A DNA stretch of 64,000 nucleotides from Caulobacterales bacterium (GTDB taxonomy: Bacteria; Pseudomonadota; Alphaproteobacteria; Caulobacterales; Caulobacteraceae). How positions within the stretch are numbered: position 1 is the stretch's first letter; every line of letters starts with the position of its first letter. The position numbers were made by a program, and so were the translations under genes. Shown piece after piece: positions 8,720-20,023 of the stretch. The notes beneath the pieces were generated by a model. The model saw only the letters and a program-made list of their open reading frames with translations. It was not told the origin of the DNA and did no database searches. The stretch covers positions 1 through 64,000 of the forward strand of contig CANJID010000005.1 of NCBI GenBank assembly GCA_947474395.1, written 5' to 3'.

Positions 8720-8864
8720 CCCCCTCACCCGGAGCGCTGGCGCGCTCTCGACCTCTCCCCACCCGGGAGAGGAATAACAGACGCCGCCGCCCAAACACCT
8801 CTCCCCGGTGGGGAGAGGGAGGGGCCCGCGCGACGAAGGCGCGTGGGAGGGTGAGGGGGACTGG
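8720..8864. repeat. Composite inverted palindromic repeat (two CTCTCCCC units)
   Basis: Two hairpin units, CCTCTCCCC-ACCC-GGGAGAGG and CCTCTCCCC-GGT-GGGGAGAGG, lie between outward CCCCTCACC and GGTGAGGGG arms that pair with each other. The whole block could fold into one large cruciform in the divergent gap between the GST and FAH-family genes. Right-hand parts of the block match the copies at 27834 and 45158. Confidence 0.8.
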
Positions 8865-8930
8865 CGTGGGCGGCCCTGTACGCTGGCCCAGCCCTCGGGC
8901 TATGGAATTCAAAACCCAGGGGGACCGCCG

Positions 8931-9941
8931 ATGCATCTCGCCAGCTTCACCTACGAGGGCCGCGACCGGATCGGGTTCCGGGTCGGCGAGGACCACCTGG
9001 TCGACCTGGCGGACGCCGCGAAGCTGGCGGGCAAGGCGGCCCCGGCGGACATGGTTACGCTGATCGAGGGCGGGGAGGCGGCGCTCGCCGACGCCAGGGC
9101 GGCCTATGCGGCGGTTAAGGCCAATCCGTCGGCCGTCACCCTGATCCCGCTCGACAAGGTGCGTTGGCTGCCCCCCGTGCGAAAGCCCGGCAAGGTGCTG
9201 GGCATCGCCCTGAACAACTCGGCCTCCGACGCCCGACGCATCTCGGGGCCCAGCCACCCGATGTTCTTCACCAAGCCGCGCACCTGCCTGCTGGGCCACC
9301 TGGAGGACATCGAGGCGCGGCCCTACTACGGCGGTTTCCACCCGGAGCCGGAACTGGCGGTGATCATCGGCAAGCGGGCCAAGGACCTGGACCCGGCCAA
9401 GGCGATGGACGTGGTGTTCGGCTACACCATCCACAACGACATGACCGGCAACGCCATGCGCGCCGAGGACATGGTCCACTACTGGGCGCTCTACGCGAAG
9501 CCGGACAATCCGAGCGAGGTGGAAAAGCGCGAGCAGCACCTGTCCTACGCCGGCCGCTACAAGGGCGCGGACGGCTTCGGGCCCATGGGGCCGTGGCTGG
9601 CGACCAAGGACGAGATCCCCGACCCCCACGCGCTCGACGTGACCTGCACCCTGGGGGGCGTGGTCCTGGCCGAGGATTCCACCCGCTACCTGACCTACAC
9701 CGTGCCCGAGGTCTTGGCCTTCATCTCGCGCTTTCAGACCCTGGAGCCGGGGGACATCATCTCCATGGGCACCGCCTTCCGCCCGCAGCCGGGCCAGACC
9801 CGCTCGCTCCATACCGGCGACCTGCAGAAGTTCGACGGCCCGCTGGAGGTGACCATCACGGGCCTCGGAAAGCTCAGCAACGGCGTGCGCCGTGTCGACC
9901 CCAAGCTGCCGGACTGGCGACTGCCGAAAGAGCCGACCTAG
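8931..9941 (+). CDS. Fumarylacetoacetate hydrolase (FAH) family protein
   Basis: A 336-residue member of the FAH superfamily, which cleaves or decarboxylates beta-keto-acid-type products of aromatic degradation with a bound Mg2+. The conserved core GFHPEPELAVIIGKRAKDL carries the two metal-binding glutamates (ExE), and VFGYTIHNDMTGNAM and EPGDIISMGTAFRPQPGQ follow as in the family. I used the ATG at 8931 after GGGGGACC; an upstream start at 8808 would lie in repeat sequence. It may act on a ring-cleavage product made by other enzymes of this region, but the exact reaction (hydrolase, isomerase or decarboxylase) cannot be read from the sequence. Confidence 0.83.
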   Translation: MHLASFTYEGRDRIGFRVGEDHLVDLADAAKLAGKAAPADMVTLIEGGEAALADARAAYAAVKANPSAVTLIPLDKVRWLPPVRKPGKVLGIALNNSASDARRISGPSHPMFFTKPRTCLLGHLEDIEARPYYGGFHPEPELAVIIGKRAKDLDPAKAMDVVFGYTIHNDMTGNAMRAEDMVHYWALYAKPDNPSEVEKREQHLSYAGRYKGADGFGPMGPWLATKDEIPDPHALDVTCTLGGVVLAEDSTRYLTYTVPEVLAFISRFQTLEPGDIISMGTAFRPQPGQTRSLHTGDLQKFDGPLEVTITGLGKLSNGVRRVDPKLPDWRLPKEPT

Positions 9942-9965
9942 CCGGAAACTCGAACGAAATCGGTG

Positions 9966-10382
9966 ATGATCTCCTTCGCGAACGTCACGTCCCACCGGGC
10001 CATTTTCGGCGACCAGCCGGACGTGGGGGATATTCTGAGGTTCGTGGAGGTTGATCTGACGATCGCCGTTCCGCCGGTCACACTTTGTGGTCGCGACCTG
10101 GGCTTGGTCGATACGCTTACGGGCTTCAGTTCCGCGCGGTTGCTTCGCCGGGAAGGCGAAACCGATCTCGGCGAGATCACGGACGGATTGCGTTTCAGAT
10201 GGACGGCGGCCGACGACATGTTCGTCATCCGGAGTCCCTTGGCTTCGAGCCCAATAACCGTACCCGCCATCGAATTCCTGGAAGAACTCTACGATCAGGC
10301 GAGGTCGCTCTGCCGGGATATGAAAGAGGCCGGGCTGCATGCTGAAGCGACCATGCTGATCCAGCTTCTTGCGTTGGGCTGA
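9966..10382 (+). CDS. Hypothetical protein, 138 aa
   Basis: This small protein was not recognised. It has no signal peptide or membrane segment. Residues 1-90 look beta-rich (ISFANVTSHRAIFGDQPDVG, then LRFVEVDLTIAVPPV) and the C-terminal 35 residues are helical. Its composition is less GC-biased than the neighbouring catabolic genes. The ATG at 9966 overlaps a GTG at 9963 and lies 24 bases after the FAH-family stop. It is convergent with pobA. An immunity-like or accessory gene acquired separately is possible, but that is a guess. Confidence 0.5.
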   Translation: MISFANVTSHRAIFGDQPDVGDILRFVEVDLTIAVPPVTLCGRDLGLVDTLTGFSSARLLRREGETDLGEITDGLRFRWTAADDMFVIRSPLASSPITVPAIEFLEELYDQARSLCRDMKEAGLHAEATMLIQLLALG

Positions 10383-10407
10383 TTACGCTTGGCTTCGCAG
10401 CCCCGCC

Positions 10408-12569
<2,162 letters not shown>

Positions 12570-12573
<4 letters not shown>

Positions 12574-13022
12574 GTCCTGACCGTTCCCGGCGGGGGGACG
12601 TCGGGGTTCAGGAAGGCGGAGCGGATGTGGCGTTCGGCGATCCGCCAGCGGCCGTCCTCGAGGCGGTAGAGGTCCTCGAAGTCGGCGACGTTGAAGGGGT
12701 CGGCCATCTGGATCGGCGCGACGCCCGGCGAGGCGAAGGCCAGCCAGTTGGAAAAGCCCTTTGCCTCGGTCTCGGACACGAAGGTCACGCGCAGGCCCGA
12801 GTAGAAGTGGCGCGACGTGCGCGGCCCCCCCGCCAGGCGCTTGTGGAAGAAGGCCTCGATCTCGTCCCGGCCTTGGCTGATGCGCGGGCCATTGGTGTAG
12901 AGGGCGTCCTCGGTGAAGAGCGCCGTCAGCGCCGCCACCTCCCCGTGGTCGAGGAAATAGCCGTAGTCGTCGTTGAGCTGGCGCAGGGCGAAGCGGTCGC
13001 CGAGCCGATCGGGAAGGTCCAT
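12570..13022 (-). CDS. SnoaL/NTF2-like protein
   Basis: A 150-residue single-domain protein of the SnoaL-like polyketide-cyclase / NTF2 fold. The N-terminal helix (ALRQLNDDYGYFLDHGE) is followed by the typical ALTALFTEDALYTNGP and later by YRLEDGRWRIAERHIRSAF. These proteins act as small-molecule isomerases, lyases or dehydratases, or as subunits of ring-hydroxylating oxygenases. It overlaps the 3' end of pobR tail to tail by four bases and lies 19 bases before the following transporter on the same strand, so the two may be co-transcribed. The function is not determined. Confidence 0.75.
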
Positions 13023-13041
13023 CCCGCTTCCTACAGGCCGA

Positions 13042-14355
13042 TCACCGTTCCAGCCACGCCTTGCGGATCAGGACCGACGCCCCAGCTGCGATCAGGGCCG
13101 GGATGATCATCAGGCCAAGCGCCTGGACGGGGGTGAAATGCTGGATGATCATCGCGCCGACCGGAGGCGCGGAGATGGCGCCGATGCGGCCGATGGTGAC
13201 GGCCCAGCCCACCCCGGTGGCGCGGATGGTCAGGGGATAGAGGGCGGCGGATATGGCCACCACCATGTTCTGGGCCCCGGCTATGCCGACGCCGACCAGC
13301 AGGATCAGACCGGCCCAGTTGACGAAGCTCGTCGGGGTGATGACCAGGCCGAGCAGGGCGACCGCGCCCAGGCTGTAGCCGATGGTCAGGCCCAGGTTCG
13401 GGCGCCCCCGGTCGATCTGGCCGGAGAGGGCGAAGGCGCCGACCACGCCCCCGAGCTGGAACATGCCCGTGGCGGTCAGGGCCTGGGGGCTGGTCCAGTG
13501 GGCGGCGCGCAGGATGGTCGGCAGCCAGCTGGTCAGGAGGTAGATGATGAAGATGTTGAACACATAGATGACCCAGATCAGGGCAGTGCGGGCGCGATAT
13601 TCGCGGCTGAGGAGGTCCAGCACCGAATAACGGCGGGCGATTTCGGGGGCGATGGTCAGGCTGGCCGGGTCGAGGCCGGGGAACAGCCCCGCCGCGATCC
13701 TTGGTATGCGTGGGTCGCCGGGCCGCTTGGCCATCAGGAACTTGATCGATTCCGGGGTGAAGACGGCGACTGCGGCCGCCGCGATCAGCGAGCCGACGCC
13801 GCCGAAGATGAACAGGCCCCGCCAGTCGGCGATCCCCAGCTTCACCGCCGCGGCCATCACCGGGGTGGCGATGATCCCGGCCAGGAAGCCGCCGACGCCG
13901 ACGCTGCAATACATGATGGTGACCAACCAGCTGCGTTTGCGCAGCGGCATGTATTCGGCGGTCAGGGTGGTGGCGTTGGGCACCATGCCGCCGATGCCCA
14001 GGCCCGTCAGCAGGCGCCAGATGAAGAAGTCGGTGGTGGTCCCGGAGAAGGCGGTCGCCAGGGTCGCTAGGGCCGCGATGGTCAGGCTCCAGGCCATCAC
14101 CCGCTTGCGTCCCAGCCGGTCGCCGAGCGGCCCGCCGAAGCCGGCGCCCAGGCCCAGCCCCACTAGGGAGGCGGTGAGCGCCAGGGTGAAGGCCGCGGGC
14201 GGCAGGTGCAGGGCCGCGCCCACCGAGGGGACGGCCAAGCCCATAACCGTGATGTCGTAGCCGTCGAACAGCATGACCAGGCCGCAGAAGGCCATGACCC
14301 GGAAATGGAAACCGCCGACGCGCTTGTCGTCGATCAGCTGGGTGATTTCGGTCAT
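13042..14355 (-). CDS. MFS aromatic acid:H+ symporter (AAHS family), copy 1
   Basis: A 437-residue inner-membrane carrier with 12 predicted helices. The helix-1 motif VMLFDGYDITVMGLAVPSVG has the DGxD-type signature of the AAHS family (PcaK, BenK, VanK), and LGRKRVMA follows helix 2. LLTGLGIGGMVPNATTLTAEYMP is the family's helix-4 region. Family members import benzoate, 4-hydroxybenzoate, protocatechuate or vanillate with protons. It sits near pobA and is paralogous to the next gene along, so import of a PobA-pathway acid is likely; the exact substrate is not readable. Confidence 0.86.
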   Translation of the reverse strand: MTEITQLIDDKRVGGFHFRVMAFCGLVMLFDGYDITVMGLAVPSVGAALHLPPAAFTLALTASLVGLGLGAGFGGPLGDRLGRKRVMAWSLTIAALATLATAFSGTTTDFFIWRLLTGLGIGGMVPNATTLTAEYMPLRKRSWLVTIMYCSVGVGGFLAGIIATPVMAAAVKLGIADWRGLFIFGGVGSLIAAAAVAVFTPESIKFLMAKRPGDPRIPRIAAGLFPGLDPASLTIAPEIARRYSVLDLLSREYRARTALIWVIYVFNIFIIYLLTSWLPTILRAAHWTSPQALTATGMFQLGGVVGAFALSGQIDRGRPNLGLTIGYSLGAVALLGLVITPTSFVNWAGLILLVGVGIAGAQNMVVAISAALYPLTIRATGVGWAVTIGRIGAISAPPVGAMIIQHFTPVQALGLMIIPALIAAGASVLIRKAWLER

Positions 14356-14501
14356 GGATCGCCCCTGCGCGATGAGGCCATAAGCCCGGCGCGCGTCCCT
14401 GTGTTTCTTCCCGATGCGCCCGGCTTCAGCCGGGTCTGTCTGGTTCGGCCCCGACAGTCCGGTGGGCGGCTGTCCAAGTCAATCGCGGCCTGGAAGCGGG
14501 G

Positions 14502-15797
14502 TCAGCGCTCCATCCAGGCCTTGCGGACCAGGAGCGAGGCCGCCACGCAGACCAGGGCCGGGATCACCAGGAGGCCGACGGCCTCTGCGGGCGCGGCGCG
14601 CTGGATGATGACTCCGCCGATCAGCGGCGCGGAGATGGCGCCGATCCGGCCGACGGTCACGGCGACGCCGACCCCCGTGGCGCGGATGGTCAGGGGATAG
14701 AAGGCCGCCGCTATCGCCACCAGCACCGCCTGGGCGCCGGAGAGGCCGAAGCCGACCAGCAACAGCAGCGCCGCCCAGTTGGCGAAGCTGGAGGGGATCA
14801 CCAGCAGCAGGCCCAAGGCTACGGCGCAGATGGCGTAGCCGGCCGCGAGCGAGAGCTTGGGGCTGTATTTGTCGACGATGAGGGACAGCAACACCCCGCC
14901 GACGACCCCGCCGATCTGGTTCAGCACCGCCCCGACCAGAACCTGATCCCTTGGCCAGCCGGCCGCGGTCAGCACGGTCGGCAGCCAGCTGGTCAGCATG
15001 TAGATGATGAAGATGTTGAACACGTAGATCAGCCATAGGAGGAGGGTGCGGGCGACGTACTCATTGCTCAGCAGGTCCAGCACCGAGCGCTTGCGGGCGA
15101 TCTCGGGCTCGATGAACACCCCGCCGGGATCGACCTCGGGCGCCAGGCCCTTGAGGATCGCCGCGATGCGGGGATCGCCGGGGCGCTTGGCCAGCATGAA
15201 CTTCAGCGATTCCGGGGTCCCCGCCCAGCTGATGAGAGCCGCCAGGAGGCTGCCCGCGCCGCCGAAGTAGAACAGCCCGCGCCAGTCGGTGTGGTTCAGC
15301 AGGGCCGGGGCCGCGATACCGGCGCTGAAGGCGCCGAGCGGCACGCCGACGTACATCACCGTCACCAGCCAGGTGCGCTTGCGCTGGGGCATGTACTCCG
15401 AGGTCAGGGTGGTGGCGTTGGCGATCACCCCCCCGATGCCGAGGCCGGTGACGAAGCGCCAGAGGGCGAGGTCGGTGAGGCTGTTCGACCAGGCGGTGGC
15501 GACGGCGCCGATCCCCGCCAGGGCGAGGCTGGCGACCATGATCCGCTTGCGCCCCAGCCTGTCCCCTAAGGGGGCGATGAAGCCCGAGCCGAGCCCCATG
15601 CCGGCGAGGGAGGCGGCGAGGGCCCAGCTGAAGCTGGAGGGCTTGATCCCCCAGGCGCCGGCGATCGAGGGCACGGCCAGGGCCATGACCTGAATGTCGT
15701 AGCCGTCGAACAGCATCGCCAGGGTGCAGACCGCCAGGACCCGAAGCTGCAGCCCGCTGATGCGCCGCTGGTCGATCAGTTGGGTGACTTCGGTCAT
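14502..15797 (-). CDS. MFS aromatic acid:H+ symporter (AAHS family), copy 2
   Basis: A 431-residue paralogue of the neighbouring carrier, with the same N-terminus (MTEVTQLIDQRRISGLQLRV), the same AMLFDGYDIQVMALAVPSIAG motif and the same VTGLGIGGVIANATTLTSEYMP segment. The ATG at 15797 was chosen by alignment with copy 1; the longer frame to 15890 adds unrelated residues. The two genes lie in tandem on the same strand, 146 bases apart, and probably arose by duplication. Divergence between them suggests different aromatic-acid substrates. It is divergent from the NAD(P)-binding protein gene at 15980. Confidence 0.86.
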   Translation of the reverse strand: MTEVTQLIDQRRISGLQLRVLAVCTLAMLFDGYDIQVMALAVPSIAGAWGIKPSSFSWALAASLAGMGLGSGFIAPLGDRLGRKRIMVASLALAGIGAVATAWSNSLTDLALWRFVTGLGIGGVIANATTLTSEYMPQRKRTWLVTVMYVGVPLGAFSAGIAAPALLNHTDWRGLFYFGGAGSLLAALISWAGTPESLKFMLAKRPGDPRIAAILKGLAPEVDPGGVFIEPEIARKRSVLDLLSNEYVARTLLLWLIYVFNIFIIYMLTSWLPTVLTAAGWPRDQVLVGAVLNQIGGVVGGVLLSLIVDKYSPKLSLAAGYAICAVALGLLLVIPSSFANWAALLLLVGFGLSGAQAVLVAIAAAFYPLTIRATGVGVAVTVGRIGAISAPLIGGVIIQRAAPAEAVGLLVIPALVCVAASLLVRKAWMER

Positions 15798-15979
15798 TTC
15801 GCCCCCGGTGCGGGCGCGGAAGGCTTCACGCCCGGCCGTCCCCGCGTTTCCCACCCCGCGCCCGGCTTCAGCCGGATCTTGCGGCGACACTCCGGCCCGG
15901 GGAGGCCCCTGTCAATCGGACCGCCTTGACGCCCCCGAGGCCGCGGTGATTGGTACGCGCCGCAAAAAGGGAGACGGGC

Positions 15980-16636
15980 ATGAAGGTCGCGCTGATCGGA
16001 GCCACCGGGTTCGTCGGGGCCAAGGTCCTGGCGGAGCTGCTGTCGCGGGGACACACGGTGACGGCGGTCGGCCGCAAGCTCGACGGCCTGCACGAACATC
16101 CGGCCCTGACCGCCCGGATGATGGACATCCTCGACAGTGTGGCGCTCGCCAAGGTGCTGGAAGGCCACGACGCGGTGATCAGCGCCTTCAACCCCGGCCG
16201 CATGACCGCGGGCGAGGACGTTTACCGGCAGCACGTGGCCGGCCACCGGGCCATCATCGACGCGGTGAAGGCCTCCGGCGTCACCCGCTTCATCGCCGTC
16301 GGCGGGGCCGCGAGCCTGAAGACCGCGAGCGGGCAGGAGTTCCTGGATTCCCCCGAATTCCCCGCCGAGTACGAGCCCTACAAGGGCGCCATCCGCGGCA
16401 CCCGCGAGCAGTTCTACATGCTGAAGGAGGAGCCCTCCCTCGACTGGGTGTTCCTGGCGCCGTCCGTCTATCTGCTGCCCGGCGAGCGGACGGCCAAGTA
16501 CCGGGTCGGGGGCGAATCCATCCTCTACGGCGAGGACGGCCAGAGCCGCATCAGCCTGGAGGACTACGCCGTGGCGCTGGCGGACGAGCTGGAGACGCCC
16601 GCCCACCACAGGCAGCGTTTCACCGTCGGGTATTAA
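15980..16636 (+). CDS. NAD(P)-binding Rossmann-fold protein (atypical SDR)
   Basis: A 218-residue protein starting MKVALIGATGFVGAKVLAEL, with the GxxGxxG dinucleotide motif of NAD(P)H-binding atypical short-chain dehydrogenases (NmrA/YwnB-like). No YxxxK catalytic pair is visible, and FIAVGGAASLKT, DWVFLAPSVYL and the C-terminal YAVALADELE fit the YwnB-like group. A GGGAGA site precedes the ATG at 15980. It may be a redox sensor or quinone-type reductase; the substrate is unknown. It is followed by a repeat-rich gap and then the MTHFR-like gene. Confidence 0.78.
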   Translation: MKVALIGATGFVGAKVLAELLSRGHTVTAVGRKLDGLHEHPALTARMMDILDSVALAKVLEGHDAVISAFNPGRMTAGEDVYRQHVAGHRAIIDAVKASGVTRFIAVGGAASLKTASGQEFLDSPEFPAEYEPYKGAIRGTREQFYMLKEEPSLDWVFLAPSVYLLPGERTAKYRVGGESILYGEDGQSRISLEDYAVALADELETPAHHRQRFTVGY

Positions 16637-16643
16637 GCGGCCT

Positions 16644-16795
16644 GACTCTTCCCCTTTTGGGGGAAGGACCCGCGAAGCGGGGGAAGGGGGCTGAAGGGCG
16701 GAGAGGCTGGCGGGCTGTACGATCGCGTTGCTCCCGACAGCCCCCATCGGCCCGAGGCGAGCTCGGGCCACTTCCTCCTGTGGGGGAAGAGTTAT
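16644..16795. repeat. CTTCCCC-type inverted repeat block
   Basis: CTCTTCCCCTTTTGGGGGAAG is a hairpin at the left end; a matching CTTCCTCCTGTGGGGGAAGAG hairpin is at the right end, and the arms also pair with each other. GGGGGAAGGGGGCT and AGCCCCC pair within the block. The same element type occurs at 25727 and 57463. No gene is present between 16637 and 16884. Confidence 0.7.
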
Positions 16796-16884
16796 GTCGC
16801 CGTCGGCTTGACTCTTTGCGTCGCCGAACCACGAAGATGCGCTCCCCAATTTGCCGGTTATCGCCGGAAAGGAGCCGTCAAGTC

Positions 16885-17799
16885 GTGAGCTCGAATCTTC
16901 AGAGGGCCATCGAGGCCGGTCAATTCGTGATGACCGCCGAAGTCACGCCGCCGCTTTCGGTGGATCCCAAGGACCTGCTCGAAAAGGCCATGCCGCTCAA
17001 GGGCTTCGCCGACGCGGTGAACGTCACCGACGGCGCCAGCGCGAAAACCCACCTGGATGCGACCATCGCGGCGATCATCCTGAAGGAAAACGGCATCGAG
17101 CCGATCCTCCAGCTCACCTGCCGCGACAAGAACCGCATCGCCCTGCAGAGCCAGCTTGTGGGCGCCTCGGCCATGGGGCTGCACAACATCCTGATCCTGG
17201 GCGGGGACGATCCCAAGAAGGGCGACCAGCCGGAAGCCAAGGCGGTGTTCGACCTCGATTCCACCACCCTGATTCAGACGGCCGCCACTATCCGCGACAA
17301 GCACGAGCTGCTGCACGGCCGAAAGGTCGGCGGGGACCCGCACTTCTTCATCGGCGCCGCCGACGCTCCGGTCGATCCGAAGGAGGGCTGGGAGCCCAAG
17401 GGCCTGCTGAAAAAGGTCGAGGCCGGCGCCCAGTTCGCCCAGACCCAGTTCTGCATGGATGCCGATGTGGTCGCCCGCTACATGGCGCGGCTGGCTGAAT
17501 TCGGCATCACCGACAAGCTCAGCTTCCTGATCGGCGTCGCGCCTCTGGCCTCGGCCAAGTCCGGCCGCTGGATGAAGGAGAACCTGTTCGGCACGGTGAT
17601 CCCCGACTGGATCATCGACCGCATGGACGCCGCCGCCGATCCCAAGGCGGAAGGCAAGGCCATCGCCGTAGAGGTCATCGAGCAGCTGGCGCAGATCCCG
17701 GGCGTTCGCGGGGTGCACCTGATGGCGCCGCTGAACGAGCACGCCATCCCCGACGTGATCACCGAGGTGCGCAAGCGGGTGAAGAAGGCGGCTCGGTAG
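16885..17799 (+). CDS. Methylenetetrahydrofolate reductase family protein
   Basis: A 304-residue TIM-barrel flavoprotein of the MTHFR family, which reduces 5,10-methylene- to 5-methyl-tetrahydrofolate. The start is a GTG at 16885 preceded by AAAGGAG. Family regions include the N-terminal MTAEVTPPLSVDPKDLLEKA, the folate/FAD region DAVNVTDGASAKTHLDAT, ILQLTCRDKNRIALQSQLVG, NILILGGDDPKKGDQPEAKA and QTQFCMDADVVARYMARL. It is slightly longer than E. coli MetF and resembles the versions found with tetrahydrofolate-dependent O-demethylation (LigM/MetF systems), where the reductase recycles the methyl group from vanillate or syringate. No demethylase is in the window, so that link is an inference. 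Confidence 0.85.
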   Translation: MSSNLQRAIEAGQFVMTAEVTPPLSVDPKDLLEKAMPLKGFADAVNVTDGASAKTHLDATIAAIILKENGIEPILQLTCRDKNRIALQSQLVGASAMGLHNILILGGDDPKKGDQPEAKAVFDLDSTTLIQTAATIRDKHELLHGRKVGGDPHFFIGAADAPVDPKEGWEPKGLLKKVEAGAQFAQTQFCMDADVVARYMARLAEFGITDKLSFLIGVAPLASAKSGRWMKENLFGTVIPDWIIDRMDAAADPKAEGKAIAVEVIEQLAQIPGVRGVHLMAPLNEHAIPDVITEVRKRVKKAAR

Positions 17800-17800
17800 G

Positions 17801-18139
17801 ATGGAAATCCAGGGCCTGACGCCGGTCTTCCCGGTCGACAATCTGGAGTCCGCGGTCAAGAGCTGGTCGGCGCTGCTGGGGGTCACGCCCACCTTCGTCG
17901 ACGGCGACCGCTGGGCCCAGTTCGACGTGGCCGGCAAGCGCGTGGCCCTGGCCGGGACCGACCGGGTCGCCGACGTGCCCGGCCTTATGGTCAAGGTCGC
18001 CGACGTCGCCGCCGCCCGCGACCAGGCGGTGCGCCTGGGCCTGGAAGTCACCGACCTGCAGGAAGGCGGCCACGAAACCCGCTGCACCGTCACCGCCGCC
18101 GGCGGCTGGCCGGTGGTGCTGTACAGCCCGCGGAAATGA
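17801..18139 (+). CDS. VOC/glyoxalase-fold protein
   Basis: A 112-residue single vicinal-oxygen-chelate domain with the beta-alpha-beta-beta-beta pattern (LTPVFPVDNLESAVKSWSALLG, then GLMVKVADVAAARDQAVRLG and a final GGWPVVLYSPRK). The metal-ligand histidine and glutamate at the usual positions are not obvious, so it may bind rather than convert its ligand. It starts one base after the MTHFR stop, so the two are translationally linked. The ligand is unknown. Confidence 0.75.
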   Translation: MEIQGLTPVFPVDNLESAVKSWSALLGVTPTFVDGDRWAQFDVAGKRVALAGTDRVADVPGLMVKVADVAAARDQAVRLGLEVTDLQEGGHETRCTVTAAGGWPVVLYSPRK

Positions 18140-18310
18140 TCCCCTCTCCCCTCGTGGGAGAGGGAGGGGCCCATGCGCAGCATGGGAAGGAGAGGGGCCG
18201 CGACACCTTTCCGGCAAAGGCTTCGACGCGGTGCTGAGGGCGGTGCGGCCCCTCTCCTTCCCACGCCTCCGGCGCGTGCCCCTTCCTCCCCCGCGAGGGG
18301 GGAGGGGGTG
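18140..18310. repeat. Composite palindromic repeat block
   Basis: The gap 18140-18426 holds paired CCCCTCTCCC-type units: CCCTCTCCC-CTCGT-GGGAGAGGG at the left, and CCTTCCTCCCCCGCGAGGGGGGAGG at the right, with GGAAGGAGAGGGGCCGC and GCGGCCCCTCTCCTTCC facing each other as perfect inverted arms around 18184-18260. No gene is seen here apart from the N-terminus of the next carrier. Confidence 0.7.
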
Positions 18311-18426
18311 AAACCTGCCCCCACCGTCCATTGTTGGACTTTGCGTTGGACTCTCCGTGCGGGGGGCCTATCAGCGAAGGGCTGCGCGGGCCTTCCGCCT
18401 GCGCCCCAGAGTTGAGTCGCTCCCAC

Positions 18427-19965
18427 GTGAGCCTGGCTTCGAGCTTTCCCGCCGCGCGGCGGGACGAGATCAACCGGCCCATGATCACCCTGTCGATCAT
18501 GACGGCGACGGTGATGATCGCGCTCGACACCACCATCGCCAACGTCGCCCTGCCGCACATGCAGGGCAGCGTCTCGGCGGGCGCCGACCAGATCACCTGG
18601 GTCCTGACCTCCTACATCGTGGCGGCGGCGATCCTGACGCCGCTGACCGGATGGCTGACCGGGCGGTTCGGGCGCAAGAACGTGTTCCTGGTCAGCGTGG
18701 CGGGCTTCACCGTGGCCTCGGCCCTCTGCGGCATCGCCAGTTCGCTGGTGGAGCTGGTGCTGTTCCGGCTGGTCCAGGGGATGTTCGGGGCGGCGCTGCT
18801 GCCCCTGTCCCAGGCGGTGCTGCTGGACATCAATCCGCGCGAGAAGCACGGCCAGGCCATGGCGGTCTGGGGCATGGGCGCCATGCTCGGGCCGATCATG
18901 GGCCCGGCCCTGGGCGGCTGGCTGACCGAGAACCTGAACTGGCGCTGGTGCTTCTATATCAACGTGCCGTTCGGCATGCTGGCGCTGGCGGGAATCTGGT
19001 TCTTCATCCACGGGGAGAAGCAGGACCGGCCTCAGAAGCTCGACTTCACCGGCTTCCTGTCCCTGACCCTCTGCCTCGGGGCCCTGCAGATGATGCTGGA
19101 TCGGGGGGAACTGCTGGACTGGTTCTCTTCGCCGGAGATCTGGATCGAGGCGATCCTGGCCTTCATCGGCTTCTCGATCTGCACCATCCACACCCTGACG
19201 GCGGACCACCCGTTCCTGCCGCGGGCCCTGTTCAAGGACCGCAACTTCGCCACCAGCCTGCTGTTCGGTTTCCTGCTGGGGGTGCTGATCTTCGCCACCA
19301 TGGCGCTGCTGCCCCAGCTCGCCCAGAACCTCCTGGGCTATCCAGTCCTGACCACGGGCCTGACCATGGTCCCGCGGGGGTTTGGGACCCTGATCGCCAT
19401 GTTCGTGGTCGGGCGCATGGTGGGGCGGATGGACTCCCGGCTGATCCTGGCGATCGGCTTTTCCCTGTCGGCCTTCGCCATGTGGCAGATGAGCCATTTC
19501 GCCCTGAACATGACGCCGATGGCCATGGTGACGGCGGGCTTCATCCAGGGGGTCGGGACGGGGATGCTGTTCGTGCCCCTGACGACGGTCGCCTTCTCGA
19601 CCCTGGACCCGGCGTGCCGGCCGGACGGCGCCAGCCTCTACACCCTGATCCGCAACATCGGCGCGGCCGTCGGCATCTCGGCCATGCAGGCCCTGCAGAT
19701 CGGCAAGACCGCGACCCTGCACTCCAACCTCGCCGAAAAGATCCTGCCGGGCTCGCCCTCCCTGGTCGGGACGGGGATCGATCTGGCCACGACGCCGGGC
19801 CTGGCCTCGATCAACGCCGAGGTCACGCGCCAGGCGCAGATGGTCGCCTACATCAATGTCTTCCACCTGATGACCCTGCTCTGCCTCGCCGCCATGCCCC
19901 TGCTGTTCCTGCTGCGCGCCCCGCCCAGGCAGCCGGCCAAGGAGGTGCATCTGGCGGTCGAGTAG
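18427..19965 (+). CDS. EmrB/QacA-type MFS multidrug exporter (DHA2)
   Basis: A 512-residue inner-membrane protein with about 14 predicted helices, as expected for DHA2 drug:H+ antiporters of the EmrB group. The helix-1 signature TATVMIALDTTIANVALPHMQG, WVLTSYIVAAAILTPLTGWLTGRFGRKN and GAMLGPIMGPALGGWLTENLNWRWCFYINVPFG (motif C region and the WRW-FxINxP motif) are diagnostic. A GTG at 18427 gives the usual short cytoplasmic tail; an ATG at 18481 would begin right at helix 1. EmrB normally works with an EmrA adaptor, which is not found here. It may export toxic aromatic intermediates; the substrate is unknown. Confidence 0.88.
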   Translation: MSLASSFPAARRDEINRPMITLSIMTATVMIALDTTIANVALPHMQGSVSAGADQITWVLTSYIVAAAILTPLTGWLTGRFGRKNVFLVSVAGFTVASALCGIASSLVELVLFRLVQGMFGAALLPLSQAVLLDINPREKHGQAMAVWGMGAMLGPIMGPALGGWLTENLNWRWCFYINVPFGMLALAGIWFFIHGEKQDRPQKLDFTGFLSLTLCLGALQMMLDRGELLDWFSSPEIWIEAILAFIGFSICTIHTLTADHPFLPRALFKDRNFATSLLFGFLLGVLIFATMALLPQLAQNLLGYPVLTTGLTMVPRGFGTLIAMFVVGRMVGRMDSRLILAIGFSLSAFAMWQMSHFALNMTPMAMVTAGFIQGVGTGMLFVPLTTVAFSTLDPACRPDGASLYTLIRNIGAAVGISAMQALQIGKTATLHSNLAEKILPGSPSLVGTGIDLATTPGLASINAEVTRQAQMVAYINVFHLMTLLCLAAMPLLFLLRAPPRQPAKEVHLAVE

Positions 19966-20023
19966 GGGCGTTGCCCCGCCGCGGCGGGCGGCGCAGGATG
20001 GCGAAAAGCGAGGGAGCATCGGT

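Noticed and set aside
8670-10340. A 556-codon minus-strand frame
   Set aside because: Antisense of the FAH-family gene, with low-complexity translation and no domain.
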